From Omphiscola glabra (lineage: Eukaryota; Mollusca; Gastropoda; Lymnaeidae): a stretch of DNA of 64,000 nt. A program made the position numbers and the translations under genes. Below, piece by piece: positions 40,821-53,727 of this stretch; within the stretch, counting starts at the first letter, position 1; each line of letters opens with the position of its first letter. The DNA is taken from assembly GCA_964017045.1 (NCBI GenBank), contig OZ024801.1, forward strand, positions 34,893,257 to 34,957,256, written 5' to 3'. Under the pieces are notes generated by a model. That model was given only the letters and a program-made list of their open reading frames with translations, made no database searches and was not told the origin of the DNA.

Positions 40821-41440
40821 CATCACTTGTAACACAGCACCCCTTGTCCAATAGCATCCCTTGTCCAATTGCACCCCTTGTCCCATTGCATCGCATGTCC
40901 TATAGCATCCTTGTCCCATTACACCTCATTTCCCATTGCATACCTTATCACATTGCATCCCATGTCCCATAGCATACCTTGTCCTAAATCAGCTCTTGTC
41001 AAATTGCATCCTATATTCCAAAGCATCATTTCTTCCATAGTATACATTCTTCAATCTCATCATTTCTTCCATAACATCTATTTTTCGATAGCATATTTTC
41101 TTCAATAGCATCCCGTGTCCCATAGCATATCTTGTCCCAAATCATCCCTTGTCCTGTCCAATAGCATATCTTGTCCCAAATCATCCCTTGTCCTGTCCCA
41201 AATCATCCATTGTCCCATAGCACGCCGTGTTAAATGGTATCCCTTGTCCCACAGCGACCTGTGTTAAATAGCATCCATTGTTCCATAGAACACTGAGTTA
41301 AATGGCATCCATTATTCCCTACCATCCATTGTTCCCTACTATCCATTGTTCGATGGCATCCATTGTTCCCTACCATCCATTATTACATGGCATCCATTCT
41401 TCCATAGCATCCGTAGTTCCACGGCATCCAAGTTAGTTAA
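40821..41440. repeat. degenerate short tandem repeat, roughly 17-bp unit
   Basis: Variants of CATAGCATCCCTTGTCC run for 600 bp with strong divergence, indicating an old, decaying array. Confidence 0.8.
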
Positions 41441-41947
41441 CATCACATGTTTCAGCATCGTCCGTTCAAATGCTGGAACAATTAGATCGTAGAGTAATGG
41501 TTGCTGTCAATATAACAATTTAGCCCACCACTACATAATTAACTGAATGTATAGAGCAGTATTTCAGATTATGTTTGGGAGTGTATGCAAAAAGGGGGGG
41601 GTGATTTTATCCCCCAGACTCTGTGGAGTCGCGTTCTCAACATGTTTAAATACGCTGAATGAATGCATCCATTGACTGACAAACGTCTTGTCGTGGATCA
41701 TGCAATAATTATACTGTGCCGTACATGTTACAATAAGATATATTACTCTGTCTTATCAATAGCACTTAGGAAAGTTGTGGTACCGTACAGATTTGAAGTG
41801 CGGATTTCAAATACCCCCAGCGTGGCCCTTGAACTTGTTACAAGCCTTATACAAATCTTGAGCTTCAATCAAGAATTGAAACTCTCAGATCAATTGAAAA
41901 GAGAAAGTTAATCCAATCATTACGAAAATGTCTCTCGGTTCATCGCG

Positions 41948-42942
41948 GTATTTGGGTGCTTGTCTCTCGATGTGTTCAATGACTGCAGGTTCAATCTACC
42001 TGCATGGGTGCTTGTCTCTCGATGTGTTCAATGCCTGCAGGTTCAATCTACATGCCTGGGTGCTTGTCTCTCGATGTGTTCAATGCCTGCAGGTTCAATC
42101 AACCTGCCTGGCTGCTTGTCTCTCGGTGTGTTCAATGCCTGCAGGTTCAATCTACCTACATGGGTGCTTGTCTCTCGGTGTGTTCAATGCCTGCAGGTTC
42201 AATCTACATGCCTGGATGCTTGTCTCTCGGTGTGTTTAATGCCCGCAGGTTCAATCTACCTGCATGGGTGCTTGTCTCTCGATGTGTTCAATGCCTGCAG
42301 GTTCAATCTACCTGCCTGGGTGCTTGTCTCTCGGTGTGTTCAATGCCAGCAGGTTCAATCTACCTGCCTGGCTGCTTGTCTCTCGATGTGTTCAATGCCT
42401 GCAGGTTCAATCTACCTGCCTGGGTGTTTGTCTCTCGATGAGTTCAAAGCCTGTTGGTTCAATCTACTTGCCTGGCTGCTTGTCTCTCGATGTGTTCACT
42501 GCCTGCAGGTTCAATCTACCTGCCCGGGTACTTGTCTCTCGATGTGTTCAATGCCTGCAGGTTCAATATACCAGCCTGGGTGCTTGTCTCTCGATGTGTT
42601 CAATGCCTGCAGGTTCAATCTACATGCCTGGTTGCTTGTCTCTCGGTGTGTTCAATGCCAGCAGGTTCAATCTACCTGCCTTGGGTGCTTGTCTCTCGTT
42701 GAGTTCAAAGCCTGTTGGTTCAATCTACTTGCCTGGCTGCTTGTCTCTCGATGTGTTCACTGCCTGCAGGTTCAATCTACCTGCCCGGGTGCTTGTCTCT
42801 CGATGTGTCCAATGCCTGCAGGTTCAATCTACCTGCCTGGGTGCTTGTCTCTCGATGTGTTCAATGCCTGCAGGCTCAATCTACCTGCCTGGCTGCTTGT
42901 CTCTCGATGTGTTCAATGCCTGCAGGTTCAATCTACCTGCCT
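41948..42942. repeat. 52-bp minisatellite, about 19 copies
   Basis: Units contain GGTGCTTGTCTCTCGATGTG and GCCTGCAGGTTCAATC. Because 52 is not a multiple of 3 and no frame of the unit contains a stop, all three plus frames stay open, up to 342 codons. Two variants with GAGTTCAAAGCCTGTTGG (near 42437 and 42700) show a duplicated block of five to six units. Confidence 0.96.
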
Positions 42943-43679
42943 ATTAGTCAACACCACGGGGAGGGCGGGGGGGGGAGACTACATGTAACGTCAGATCTTT
43001 GCTCTTTTATATTTGGACACTGGAGTCATGCGGTCCTTTAGACATTAGAATCCAAACGCCAGTTATAGTTAAATTTTTGCCATGCGTTTAGTATGAAGGA
43101 GGAAGAAAAATGACCATTTTAAAATAGCCATTGAAAGCGAGTCATTTGCTGCCATTAATTTTGGGACCACTGCTTTGATTTTAAAATATATTCTTTCTTT
43201 TGCGATGAATTTTCCAACCGAAATGATAACATAATAAGTTAAAATGTGATTTTCTTCCAATATTTTGGGAACCGTTGATTCTATTTAATATATCTTTACC
43301 ATTTTTTATTTTATTTTGAAGATATGAAATTATACTTTGTGAGCCCAGTTTGATCCGCCGCCAGGAATTCCCTCGCCATCTTTTATCTACGTAGGTTCTC
43401 TGAATACACTGCCAGTCATTGTGTCATTAGACCGTGGAAAGATGTCTGCGACCGTCCTTACAAACAGACACAACGGGACGTCATACAACTCGGTTCTGGT
43501 TCATGACGTTAGTATAATGAAGGTACTGGAGTTACCTCAGTAGCGACTGAAATGGTGCCGCTTGTTCCAATTCTTGTAGCTGGGGCGCAATTCTATAGCA
43601 GGCGTTGTGTTTAGTGTGTTTAAATGGAAAATATACGTGTTAACAGTATTCTGTTAAAAGCTATGACTATCTGTAATAC
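42943..43679. other. unannotated stretch between two arrays
   Basis: A G run lies near 42970. A short plus frame from ATG 43442 to a possible donor GTACTG near 43521 could be a small exon but has no support beyond that. It is the least AT-rich piece of this neighbourhood. Confidence 0.35.
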
Positions 43680-44427
43680 ATCATCCTTTATTGGACTATG
43701 TAATAACTGGGACTATAATATGTCATCCTACAATGGACTATCTGTCATAACTAGAACTACAATAGGCCATTATACATACTACATGGACTATCTGTAATAA
43801 CTGGGACTACAATATGTCACCCTCCATTAGACTATCTGTAATAACTGGGACTACAATATGTCACCCTCCATTAGACTATCTGTAATAACTGGGACTACAA
43901 TACGTCACCCTCCATTAGACTATCTGTAATAACTGGGACTACAATATGTCACCCTCCATTAGACTATCTGTAATAACTGGGACTACAATATGTCACCCTC
44001 CATTAGACTATCTGTAATAACTGGGACTACAATATGTCACCCTACATTAGACTATCTGTAATAACTGAGATTACAATATGTCACCCTACATTAGACTATC
44101 TGTAATAACTGGGACTACAATATGTCACCCTACATTAGACTATCTGTAATAACTGGGACTACAATATGTCACCCTACATTAGACTATCTGTAATAACTGG
44201 GACTACAATATGTCACCCTACATTAGACTATCTGTAATAACTGGGATTACAATATGTCACCCTCCATTAAACTATCTGTAATAACTGGGACTACAATATG
44301 TCGCCCTACATTAGACTGTAATAACTGGGACTACAATATGTCACCCTACATTAGACTATCTGTAATAACTGGGATTACAATATGTCACCCTACATTAGAC
44401 TATCTGTAATAACTGGGACTACAATAT
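43680..44427. repeat. 44-bp minisatellite, about 17 copies
   Basis: Units contain ACTATCTGTAATAACTGGGA and CAATATGTCACCCT. Central copies are very similar; the first three differ more. Confidence 0.96.
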
Positions 44428-45260
44428 GCATCTTAAATTGGATTACACGTTTGAAACATTTTACGGGGTTATCTGTAGCTGTCATCATATTCATATATTA
44501 TTATGACTTTCTGAATAACTCATTCTTTATAGAAGAGGTCGCAAACAACGCCACGCGTGCCAGAGATGGCACGCAGAGTGAATCTAACTGCGAATACTTT
44601 GAATAATGACGTGTTAAATTGTAGATTTATAAGTTGTTGATACAACTCCTAATTTGTCAGAAAAGCATTGAAAGCTTTCCAACGCACTCGAAATTTTTTG
44701 ATAAAATTTGAAATGCAAGAATTGTTATTTAAATCTGTGGGTATTCTTTTTTTTTCCAAAAAATGATTTACATCACAAAAAAGCAAACGAAGTAAAAAAA
44801 AAAAAAAAGAAAAGAATCAACTTACATATTGTATTAAGTAACTTTTCCAAATATTTCCAGGTTTTAACATAGTTAAAAATATTGTTTTGTCTCTACATTT
44901 TTAAGTGTTTTTAAAAAACTGTTCATTTTTAATCATATATGAATGTCATAATTATGTTCAGTAGATAAGAGATGGTTACAATAGACAACATATAATTATT
45001 AATTTGTGATTTTATCTAAGAAAAAAATAAACATAAAATAAAGTCTACATTTTCCACTGTTCAGTTGATTGAAATGTTCAGTTGATTGAAATGTTTATTT
45101 GGAATTTCAAACTACTTTAACTTTCTTCAGATAAATTAAAAATGGTTTCTTTGATATTTATTTAATGCATTTTAAACCAAATCCACATAATTTATTTTTA
45201 AATTGACGGCTTAGATGAAAGAATTTTTATTTTTTTTCTAAAACTAGTACAAAAATGGAA
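44428..45260. other. AT-rich unannotated stretch
   Basis: GAGGTCGCAAAC near 44533 recalls a hAT terminus but has no partner. Nothing else was seen. Confidence 0.4.
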
Positions 45261-45463
45261 TTGGCTGATAATCCAAATGATAAGTCATTTTGGCTGATAA
45301 TCCAAATGATAAGTCATTTTGGCTGATAATCCAAATGATAAGTCATTTTGGCTGATAATCCAAATGATAAGTCATTTTGGCTGATAATCCAAATGATAAG
45401 TCATTTTGGCTGATAATCCAAATGATAAGTCATTTTGGCTGATAATCCAAATGATAAGTCATT
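45261..45463. repeat. 29-bp minisatellite, 7 perfect copies
   Basis: TTGGCTGATAATCCAAATGA plus nine bases, without visible variation, so it is probably young. Confidence 0.97.
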
Positions 45464-45547
45464 TTTTTTATTAGATCTTATTTACTTTTTTTTAAAGCTT
45501 TCTGCTAGATTTTCTCAATAAAATTAGTTGTAAAAAATGCCAGTCAA

Positions 45548-45834
45548 TAGGGAGATTGGTGATTATTCATAGGGAGATTGGTGATTATTCATAGGGAGAT
45601 TGGTGATTATTCATAGGGAGATTGGTGATTATTCATAGGGAGATTGGTGATTATTCATAGGGAGATTGGTGATTATTCATAGGGAGATTGGTGATTATTC
45701 ATAGGGAGATTGGTGATTATTCATATGGAGATTGGTGATTATTCATAGGGAGATTGGTGATTATTCATAGGGAGATTGGTGATTATTCATAGGGAGATTG
45801 GTGATTATTCATAGGGAGATTGGTGATTATTCAT
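45548..45834. repeat. 22-bp minisatellite, 13 copies
   Basis: TAGGGAGATTGGTGATTATT plus CA, with a single variant (ATATGGAG) near 45725. It lies only 85 bp from the preceding array. Confidence 0.97.
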
Positions 45835-45924
45835 ATCTTAAACAGATAACAGCAGTTGGGAATTTAATAAACATAGACTAAATATATTTATTTTAAAACT
45901 CTGTTATTTAGAAAACTCTCAAAT

Positions 45925-46690
45925 AACCGAAAATGGTCAACCCATTATCAACATAATAAAACAACAAAACAAAAAAGCCAAATCCACACTAGGTTTCATT
46001 CGAAGAAATCTGCGCCACTGCCCAACCAACCTCAGGCAAGAAATACCTATCTTGCACTCGTCCGTCCACTACTAGAATATGGTGCAATCATCTGGGACCC
46101 ATAGCTAAAGCAAGACGTGGACAAGATGGGGCGAATCCAACGTAACGCAGTGCGCTTCATAGCACGAGACTACAAAACCACCACTCCTGCCTACGTCACT
46201 GGGCTCTTTAACAGGACATCCTCTTACTCAAAGACAGGCGAGGAAAGATCCGCCTAACATTCTTATATAAAGTTGTCATGGGGCTAATGCCGGCCAACCC
46301 AGCAAACAATTATCTCACCCTACAGAAACCAGGTCGATTAATCAGAGACAACACTCACTAAGCACTGACTTAACCTCTGACAATTACATGACATGAGCCA
46401 TTACACCAGGAACAATAGCAAATGCTTTACTGTGCCTCGGAGTAACACAGTGCAACATAAACAATCATTCTTGCCAAGCACAATAATCGCTTGGAACCAC
46501 CTGGAAAATACCGCCGTGAACTCGACATCTATCGAAAGCTTCAAGGTTGCCCTGACCTCTGCTATAGGAGCCGTTAGGATGGCAGCATCGCTTCCCCAAC
46601 TGTTGCACATATGCCAGTACCGGTATATGGATGCTGCAACATACCCTACCAGAACCAGAACTTCATTACAAAAGAATATTTTATGAAAAG
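45925..46690 (+). pseudogene. CR1/Jockey-like LINE C-terminal region
   Basis: Reading through several frameshifts gives KAKSTLGFIRRNLRHCPTNL, then LEYGAIIWDP, RIQRNAVRFIARDYKTTTPA, LYKVVMGLMPANP, NNSKCFTVPRSNTVQHKQSF and LPSTIIAWNHLE. This is the domain following the reverse transcriptase. The copy is 5' truncated and coding-dead. Confidence 0.82.
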
Positions 46691-47489
46691 CGATTTGATA
46701 GTAATTTCATAAAATATGTACTAATTGTATGGCCCGTTAAATTCTTTATTTAAAAAATTATCAATATTTTCCTTTTATCTAACTTAACATACATGGAATC
46801 GAGTAAATTTAAAATTATGCTAACAACTATATGTTTTAAGAGCATGATTACATCAAACATTTTATAATTAACACCTATCACTACTTTAAATGTCATGCTT
46901 TTTTGATGAAATATAATTTGAAAAACATGTTGCAAATGTTTAGCATGAACTATATAAAATTTAAAGACCTTTATATTGATGTGAGGACGCTCTAATACGG
47001 CGCTATTAAAGTCTTTCAATTTGTTAAGTTGCAAAAAATAAAATTAAAAAAATTACCCATATATGAGAAAAACAGGAAATAAGACTTTGGCGCCGATCAT
47101 TTTCGGTAGTGAAAAATATTTAATTTAAAATCGAATAGTCTAAGCCCCCGATCAGATTACCCTTAAATTACATTGAGCATAGCGATATTTCATTGGTTCC
47201 ACTGATTCTAATGTGTTTAAGCAACATTACTTTTTAAAATGTTGTAAAAACGACAACTTAGTTGTTTTTTTTAATCACATTTATCTTCGAAAGGTGTCGG
47301 GAAAAGGGGGGGGGGGCGCAGTTGACTTTCTCCATGGGGGAAACCCGAGCCCTAAACCACGAAAGGACTTTCTCTCTAACTCACGATTTAAACACATACA
47401 ATAATTATTTGCTCTGGATTTTGGTGTGATTAAGTCATTTATAACTTATTAAGAATATTCTAAATATTTTTTCAAATAGATTTTCTTGG
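46691..47489. other. AT-rich unannotated stretch
   Basis: Contains a G run near 47306. No family or exon was recognised. Confidence 0.45.
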
Positions 47490-48316
47490 TCAATCCATTC
47501 CACTATTGCTTAGCGTGACCACTCCATTCCAGCATTGCGTAGCTTGGTTACTCCATTGCCCCAATGCTAAGCTTGGTCACTCCATTCCACCAATGCTTAG
47601 CTTGACCACTCCATTCCACCAATGCTTAGCTTGACCACTCCATTCCACCAATGCTTAGCTTGACCACTCCATTCCACCAATGCTTAGCTTGACCACTCCA
47701 TTCCACCAATGCTTAGCTTGACCACTCCATTCCACCAATGCTTAGCTTGACCACTCCATTCCACCAATGCTTAGCTTGACCACTCCATTCCACCAATGCT
47801 TAGCTTGACCACTCCATTCCACCAATGCTTAGCTTGATAACTCCATTCCACCAATGCTTAGCTTGACCGCTCCATTCCACCAATGCTTAGCTTGACCACT
47901 ACATTCCACCAATGTTTAGCTTGACCACTACATTCCACCAATGCTTAGCTTGACCACTCCATTCCACCAATGCTTAGCTTGACCACTCCATTCCACCAAT
48001 GCTTAGCTTGACCACTACATTCCACCAATGTTTAGCTTGACCACTACATTCCACCAATGCTTAGCTTGACCACTCCATTCCATCAATGCTTAGCTTGACC
48101 ACTCCATTCCACCAATGCTTAGCTTGACCACTCCATTCCACCACTGCTTAGCTTGACCACTACATTCCACCAATGCTTAGCTTGACCACTCCATTCCACC
48201 AATGCTTAGCTTGACCACTACATTCCACCAATGTTTAGCTTGACCACTACATTCCACCAATGTTTAGCTTGACCACTACATTCCACCAATGTTTAGCTTG
48301 ACCACTACATTCCACG
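47490..48316. repeat. 29-bp minisatellite, about 28 copies
   Basis: CCACTCCATTCCACCAATGC plus TTAGCTTGA. Variants CTACATTCC and AATGTTTAG recur in clusters, suggesting block duplication inside the array. Confidence 0.97.
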
Positions 48317-48661
48317 CGGTGTAACTCATCGGTATATGCAGGCTAAAGACATCATTAAACCACACACATGTAGGCGTATGCATTTAGAATCATTAATAAA
48401 GAGTTGAGTGCCGTTCAAATAAAGATTTGAATTGGTTACGTCCCTTGCCTGCTAAACCACAGTGACACAGGTCTAAGTGAACCTTGCCTTCTACACCACA
48501 GTGACACAGGTGTAAATTAAACACGCAATGCTAAGGACATTGCGGACACTATGTCACCATTGAAATGAAAAATTTCTCGGTGATACAAATAGCTGAATAG
48601 GAAGGCAATAAACATCAAGGTTTCTAATCATGTTATGTCGTAAATGTCGTGCTACTGAAAC

Positions 48662-48812
48662 TCCTGTATTCTTGTGTACTGGAGTGTGTGTCATGTTTTC
48701 TTGTGTACTGGAGTGTGTGGCATGTATTCTTGTGTACTGGAGTGTGTGGCATGTATTCTTGTGTACTGGAGTGTGTGTCATGTACTCTTGCGTACTGGAG
48801 TGTTCGTCGCTG
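48662..48812. repeat. 29-bp minisatellite, 5 copies
   Basis: CTTGTGTACTGGAGTGTGTG plus nine bases; the last copy reads CTTGCGTACTGG. Short frames on both strands across it are repeat artefacts. Confidence 0.93.
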
Positions 48813-49002
48813 GGGAATGAAAGTTATGTTAGTTTGTATCATGGTTTGGAAGTTGGGATTTTTCGCAGTATGAAAGTTATGTTATGTAGTGTATGCATAG
48901 GAAAAATATGTTCTGTAATGTATGTCTAGGAAATATACAATATGATAACCATATGCAACAATATTCAAGATTACAAAAAAAAATAATTTCAAATTAAAGA
49001 TT

Positions 49003-49182
49003 CAGTGGCGCAGCTAGAGTTAGAGTCGACTGGGAGCGGGCAACTTTTCTTGTTAACGAAAAGAAATCCCTCTGCAGTTGGTCAAAAATTCGCCCCGTCC
49101 ATGTAAGTAATAAAAAATGGCACCTTGGACAGAATGCCTATAGATGCAATACCCAAAGATTAATAATGCTATAGCTCCACTG
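49003..49182. mobile_element. hAT MITE, diverged copy of the 34525 family
   Basis: Starts CAGTGGCGCAGCTAGAG and ends CTATAGCTCCACTG. The flanks TAAAGATT and AAAAGAAT match at 6 of 8 bases. Less certain than the 34525 copy. Confidence 0.55.
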
Positions 49183-50600
49183 AAAAGAATAATATAATTG
49201 TAATCAGTCTATATAATCATAAATGTGACTTGACATTAATGGACTGTACATCAGAGCCAAAGTGATGGGTCGGGTGGTGGGCTGCCATTGGTTAAATTAA
49301 TTGTTCTCTCTGTACATTGTACTTAAAACCTTTTTTCTTAGTTCAATGAGTTTCGTGTCTCTTCCCAAGTGTTATATGAGGCGCTGATTCCTAAAATCCC
49401 ATGAGATTATCTTAACTCCTCTAGTTATGCAGGATGTGATTGAATGTAGAAACTTTACATAAACTCTATGAGATCTCATATGTTGAATCGGTATATCATA
49501 AAAACCAGTGGTCCTCAAACAGATGCGATGGGATGTCCCAAAAAAAAAAAGGGGGGGGGGGTAAAATGCTCATTAGATTTAGGGGGCGCGTGAACAACCT
49601 AAAGGGGTTGTATTGTATCAGAAAACCATTTTTAAAATTAAAATTATATAAAACTTGCCAATATACCCGGTGTGGCCAGGGATTGTATTCGGAACACAAA
49701 AAAAAACCCAAATTTTACGGCCTTTTCGCTAACATCAAAATCAGTGGCCTGTAAAAAAAAAAAACATCGCTAAGAAAAATTATTGAAATGTAAAATTTCT
49801 CCTCTAAAAAACACATTTATAAAATACGAATCTAAAGGGATCCCATTTCCGGTTAGGATCCCGATCATCAGTGGAACCCTTACTTGTTGCGAACCCATTA
49901 CCTAATAAGGACTGATCCCGATAGGATCCCAATTCCAAATGGGATCCTATATCCAGTCCGGATATTTTCCTGATCTCGGTGGGATCCCGATCCCGGGTGA
50001 TCCCGATCCAGTTCCACCAAAGGGATATCTTCGAAACGTGTAAAAAATCCCTTTTCTACGTAATGATTTTTCGAGTACGAGAAATTCTACAACCAAATGG
50101 CATAACCATTGGTCAATTAAGTTAAAAGAGTGGCCCCGGTGGGGGCTCAATTAAAAAAATTGCCATTTTAGTTTTGCCTGAGATAGGGGGCCCTATATAA
50201 ATCAGTCAGATAAATAATGGAGTTACATTTTGAAAGTTGTCCCATTAAAATCTATTTAAAATTGCCATAGATATTTGTAACTAATCAAAATTTTTGGAAA
50301 AGTCTACATCGGCCCTCAATGGAATTGATATTATTCATTTGAAATCCACCGATTTTTCTGTACGGACTTTGAAGTGTTTTGCTACCACGCTTGGCCTAGA
50401 TCCATCAATTCACATAGAAACTACAGTGTTTTCCAAGCCTAATGATATTTATATAGCTTATATAAGGAAAAATGAAGTATCCAGAGGAATGGATATTATG
50501 ACTTCAGCACCCTTCGGTATTTGAATATCGATAATCAAGTGTATGTGAAATCTGTACTAAGTTGGGTCAAAATCCATCTATTCATGTAGGAGTATGTGTT
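49183..50600. other. unannotated stretch with GATCCC-rich segment
   Basis: Between 49838 and 50010 the sequence holds many GGGATCCC and CCCGATC words, an irregular palindromic repeat. A G run lies at 49551-49561. Open stretches at 49440-49754 and 50294-50524 have no recognised domain. Confidence 0.45.
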
Positions 50601-50699
50601 GTTGCTTTTATTTAATTAACTCATCACGGGGAAAAAACGAATTCGGGGCTTTTTTTAATGTAAATGTCAGAGAGAAGATATTCTATTTATTATCAAACA

Positions 50700-51260
50700 A
50701 TTTTCATCTCTGTATTATTGTTATTATTTCATCACCATCATTGTCACATTTATTGGGAATACCCGAACTTATGTCCTTTATTATAGCTTTATTAATATTG
50801 CGAAATTTAATTGAAAATGATGTTGATGCACGAAATAACTTCAAATGGTATCAAATTATATTTTCTCTTCAACACAATAAATAAAATTAGAAAAATCTTT
50901 TTAGAACTTAATTATTTTAGCTGGCAAATCACAAGCTTTAACTATTGTTTATTTAATAACCGCGTGTGATAAAACATGTAATAGTTTTCCCATTTTTAAA
51001 AATAAAATTAATAGATATAACTGATGGCTTTTTAAATTGTTAATACACCACAACAAATATTTGCTTGGTATTTTTAGCATTTAATACACTTTAAGAATTT
51101 TAAGTATTTTTCATTTTAAAAATCTGCTGCCATCCCGTGGATGATTTTAATGCTTATTAAAAACTATGGAATTAGGGAGATTTGATCTTTCCATTTTGTC
51201 CCAGCCTAAACATGTAGGAGGGAATTCAATAAATAAAGACCGGTATCTAAGATGTGGGAC
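50700..51260. repeat. second copy of the AT-rich repeat of 5690-6240
   Basis: TTATTTAATAACCGCGTG and AAATTGTTAATAC-like tracts occur in the same order and orientation as at 5840-6000. Class unknown. Confidence 0.6.
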
Positions 51261-51714
51261 TGTCTGTAGAACTATTGTTTAAGGACTGGTAGGTAGGTTG
51301 TAGAACTGTCTGTAGAACTATTATTTAAGTACTGGCAGGTAGGTTGTAGGACTGTCTGTAGAACTATTGTTTATAGAAAATGAGAAGTTAACTATTTTTT
51401 TTAACACTTGGACCCACCTCTTATTTTCTCAAAATACCCGGAGCTGGTGTACAAACCTGCACCCGGTTAAGCAGTATGCTATGGCTGACATCAGCTAATA
51501 TATAAATATTTGTGTAAATGAGTCTTATTTTCATATTTTCACTTCTTACTTTGAATTTTGGCTCCATGTACTGATATTTAGTCTTATGTAACATTTATAT
51601 GGACTTACAAATAAAATTACGGTTATTAATAAAAAGTTATTATGTGACTATTTCTGTGAAATCTTCCTGTGACTTTTTTTCCTTCACTCGGTGATGCAAG
51701 AAGAGACGTAGATA
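51261..51714. other. short direct repeats, otherwise unannotated
   Basis: TAGGACTGTCTGTAGAACTA is repeated three times at 51260-51372 with a unit near 50 bp. The remainder shows nothing recognisable. Confidence 0.6.
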
Positions 51715-53119
51715 CAGGGCCGGATTAAGCCATTTTAGTGCCAAAGGCACAAACTCACATGGGTGCCCCCTTCTGCCCGGGGCCCCTGATCTTTCACTGA
51801 CCGTGACCTCTGGTATGTTCAATATCATTCAAAGAAAACAGTTGTTAACAAATATGTTTGTAGTTTGTACTACTATCACTTATATAAAACCTACAATAAA
51901 GTATTTCTGTATTAAAATTAATAGTTAATAAATTTTGAAATAATAATATACAAAATACTTTACATTTTTAAGTTTTTTTTCCTAGATTTACATCTAGCGA
52001 AGTTTTTGAGTATATCGTCAAAGTTAATTTTGCGCAACACATCTGCCTCGATCATAAGCAGAGATAAGGAATCGAGCCTTTCTTGTTTCATTGTTGATCT
52101 ATTTGGATTTTTTTGTACGTTTCAACTGAGAAAAAGAGCTCTCCGTTGAACAGTTGGTAACCATTAATTTTAAAAATGTGTGCAAGGCGATTTCAAAATT
52201 TGGAAAGGCACACTCGATGTTGTCTCTAACTATTACTTTGTATAATTCTCCATGATTGAACGTGTTGTTTTCCGATTTTGATGCAGGAAACTTGTGGCGA
52301 ATATATGAATGAAACTGTTGTAGTTCAGTACATACATTATTGTTCAGATCTTTAGGATAAGCATTTATTATTTCTTCACAGCACTGAGATGTTTGTGATA
52401 GTGATACATCGACCAAACAAGAAAATGGAACTGCTACATCATTATATACTTGTCCTCGTCTACTCATTTCTGTCTCAATTTTGTCACCAATGGCGTAGAA
52501 TGCAGATATACGAAATTTGTCTATGGCATTCAGAGATACTTCAGGGGCATCATCAATGACCACTGTCGTTCGTTTGCGATTACGGGTCAAAGTTGACTTA
52601 TAATCTACACATGGTATTATTATTTTTGCAGCTTCTTCAAATCTTTCAAATTCATTTCTAGATTTATGCAAGTGATCTACTAGTGAAGAATACAAATCAG
52701 CACAAGTTTTCATGTTCACGTGCTCATTTTGTGTCTATTACTAAAGGGTTCCCGGTCGAATTAATTAATTAATGTTATTTTTTATAAAACTCCCCAAACA
52801 TTTTTAAAATTCGAATACGACCGCATTATTTATTTACAAGCCGAGTGAGTCCGCATGGTCCGCATTTTGCTCATTACCATTTACCAGGAGTTTTTTTTAT
52901 TTTTTATACGCTTAATTTTTAAGCATTCAAGATATTACCAAACTTGAATGTGAATTTTTATTATAATGTATTTCTTCATTTACATAGCACTTGTTAAATT
53001 TTCAGTTGTTTCTGGGCTTAAATTTGTTCCAACAAAATTTTCTTGTGGACTTGTGGTGCCCCAAAACGCTTGGTGCCCAAGGCACGTGCCTTGTTTGCCT
53101 AGAGGTTAATCCGGCCCTG
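51715..53119 (-). mobile_element. 1.4-kb internally deleted hAT transposon
   Basis: Ends CAGGGCCGGATTAA and TTAATCCGGCCCTG are perfect inverses. Flanks CGTAGATA and CTTAGATG match at 6 of 8 bases. It keeps only the C-terminal part of a transposase on the minus strand, so it is an internally deleted copy. Subterminal GGTGCCC-type motifs face inwards from both ends. Confidence 0.88.
51978..52719 (-). pseudogene. hAT transposase C-terminal fragment with frameshift
   Basis: The frame at 52099-52719 includes the hAT dimerisation signature FEIALHTFLKLMVTNCSTES followed by SFSQLKRTK. One extra A in the run near 52108-52114 ends the frame early; in the neighbouring frame the family's usual continuation follows (NRSTMKQERLDSLSLLMIEA, then DDILKNFA). 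The catalytic DDE region is missing. Similar transposases are annotated as zinc finger MYM-type or THAP/52-kDa-repressor-like proteins. Confidence 0.85.
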
Positions 53120-53179
53120 CTTAGATGCCAAACTAATGGTGAAATAGATCTTGTTCCAAGATAATGGACAAGGAAAGAA

Positions 53180-53656
53180 AATAATGCTTGTTTATCTTCA
53201 CTCCAAACAAGCCAATCAAAATAATGCTTGTTTAAATTCTCTCCAGACAAGCTAATCAAAATGATGCTTGTTTAACTTCACTCCAGACAAGCCAATCAAA
53301 ATGATGCTTGTTTAAATTCTCTCCAGACAAGCCAATCAAAATGATGCTTGTTTAAATTCTCCCCAGACAAGCCAATCAAAATGATGCTTGTTTAAATTCT
53401 CTCCAGACAAGCCAATCAAAATGATGCTTGTTTAAATTCTCTCCAGACAAGCCAATCAAAATGATGCTTGTTTAAATTCTCTCCAGACAAGCCAATCAAA
53501 ATGATGCTTGTTTAAATTCTATCCATACAAGCCAATCAAAATGATGCTTGTTTAAATTCTCTCCAGACAAGCCAATCAAAATGATGCTTGTTTGAATTCT
53601 CTCCAGACAAGCCAATCAAAATGATGCTTGTTTAAATTCTCTCCAGACAAGCCAAG
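53180..53656. repeat. 40-bp minisatellite, about 12 copies
   Basis: ATGATGCTTGTTTAAATTCT plus 20 further bases ending in GCCAATCAAA. Starts about 60 bp beyond the hAT end at 53119. Copies are very similar except the first. Confidence 0.96.
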
Positions 53657-53727
53657 CTCTGTCATGTTTTGCACCCCATAAACTTCGAAATGTTCAAATA
53701 ATTACGGAAAAACCTGGTTATCTATAT

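Noticed and set aside
43442..43520. Short first exon starting MSATVLTNRHNGTS
   Set aside because: Possible ATG and donor only; no partner exon or recognised family.
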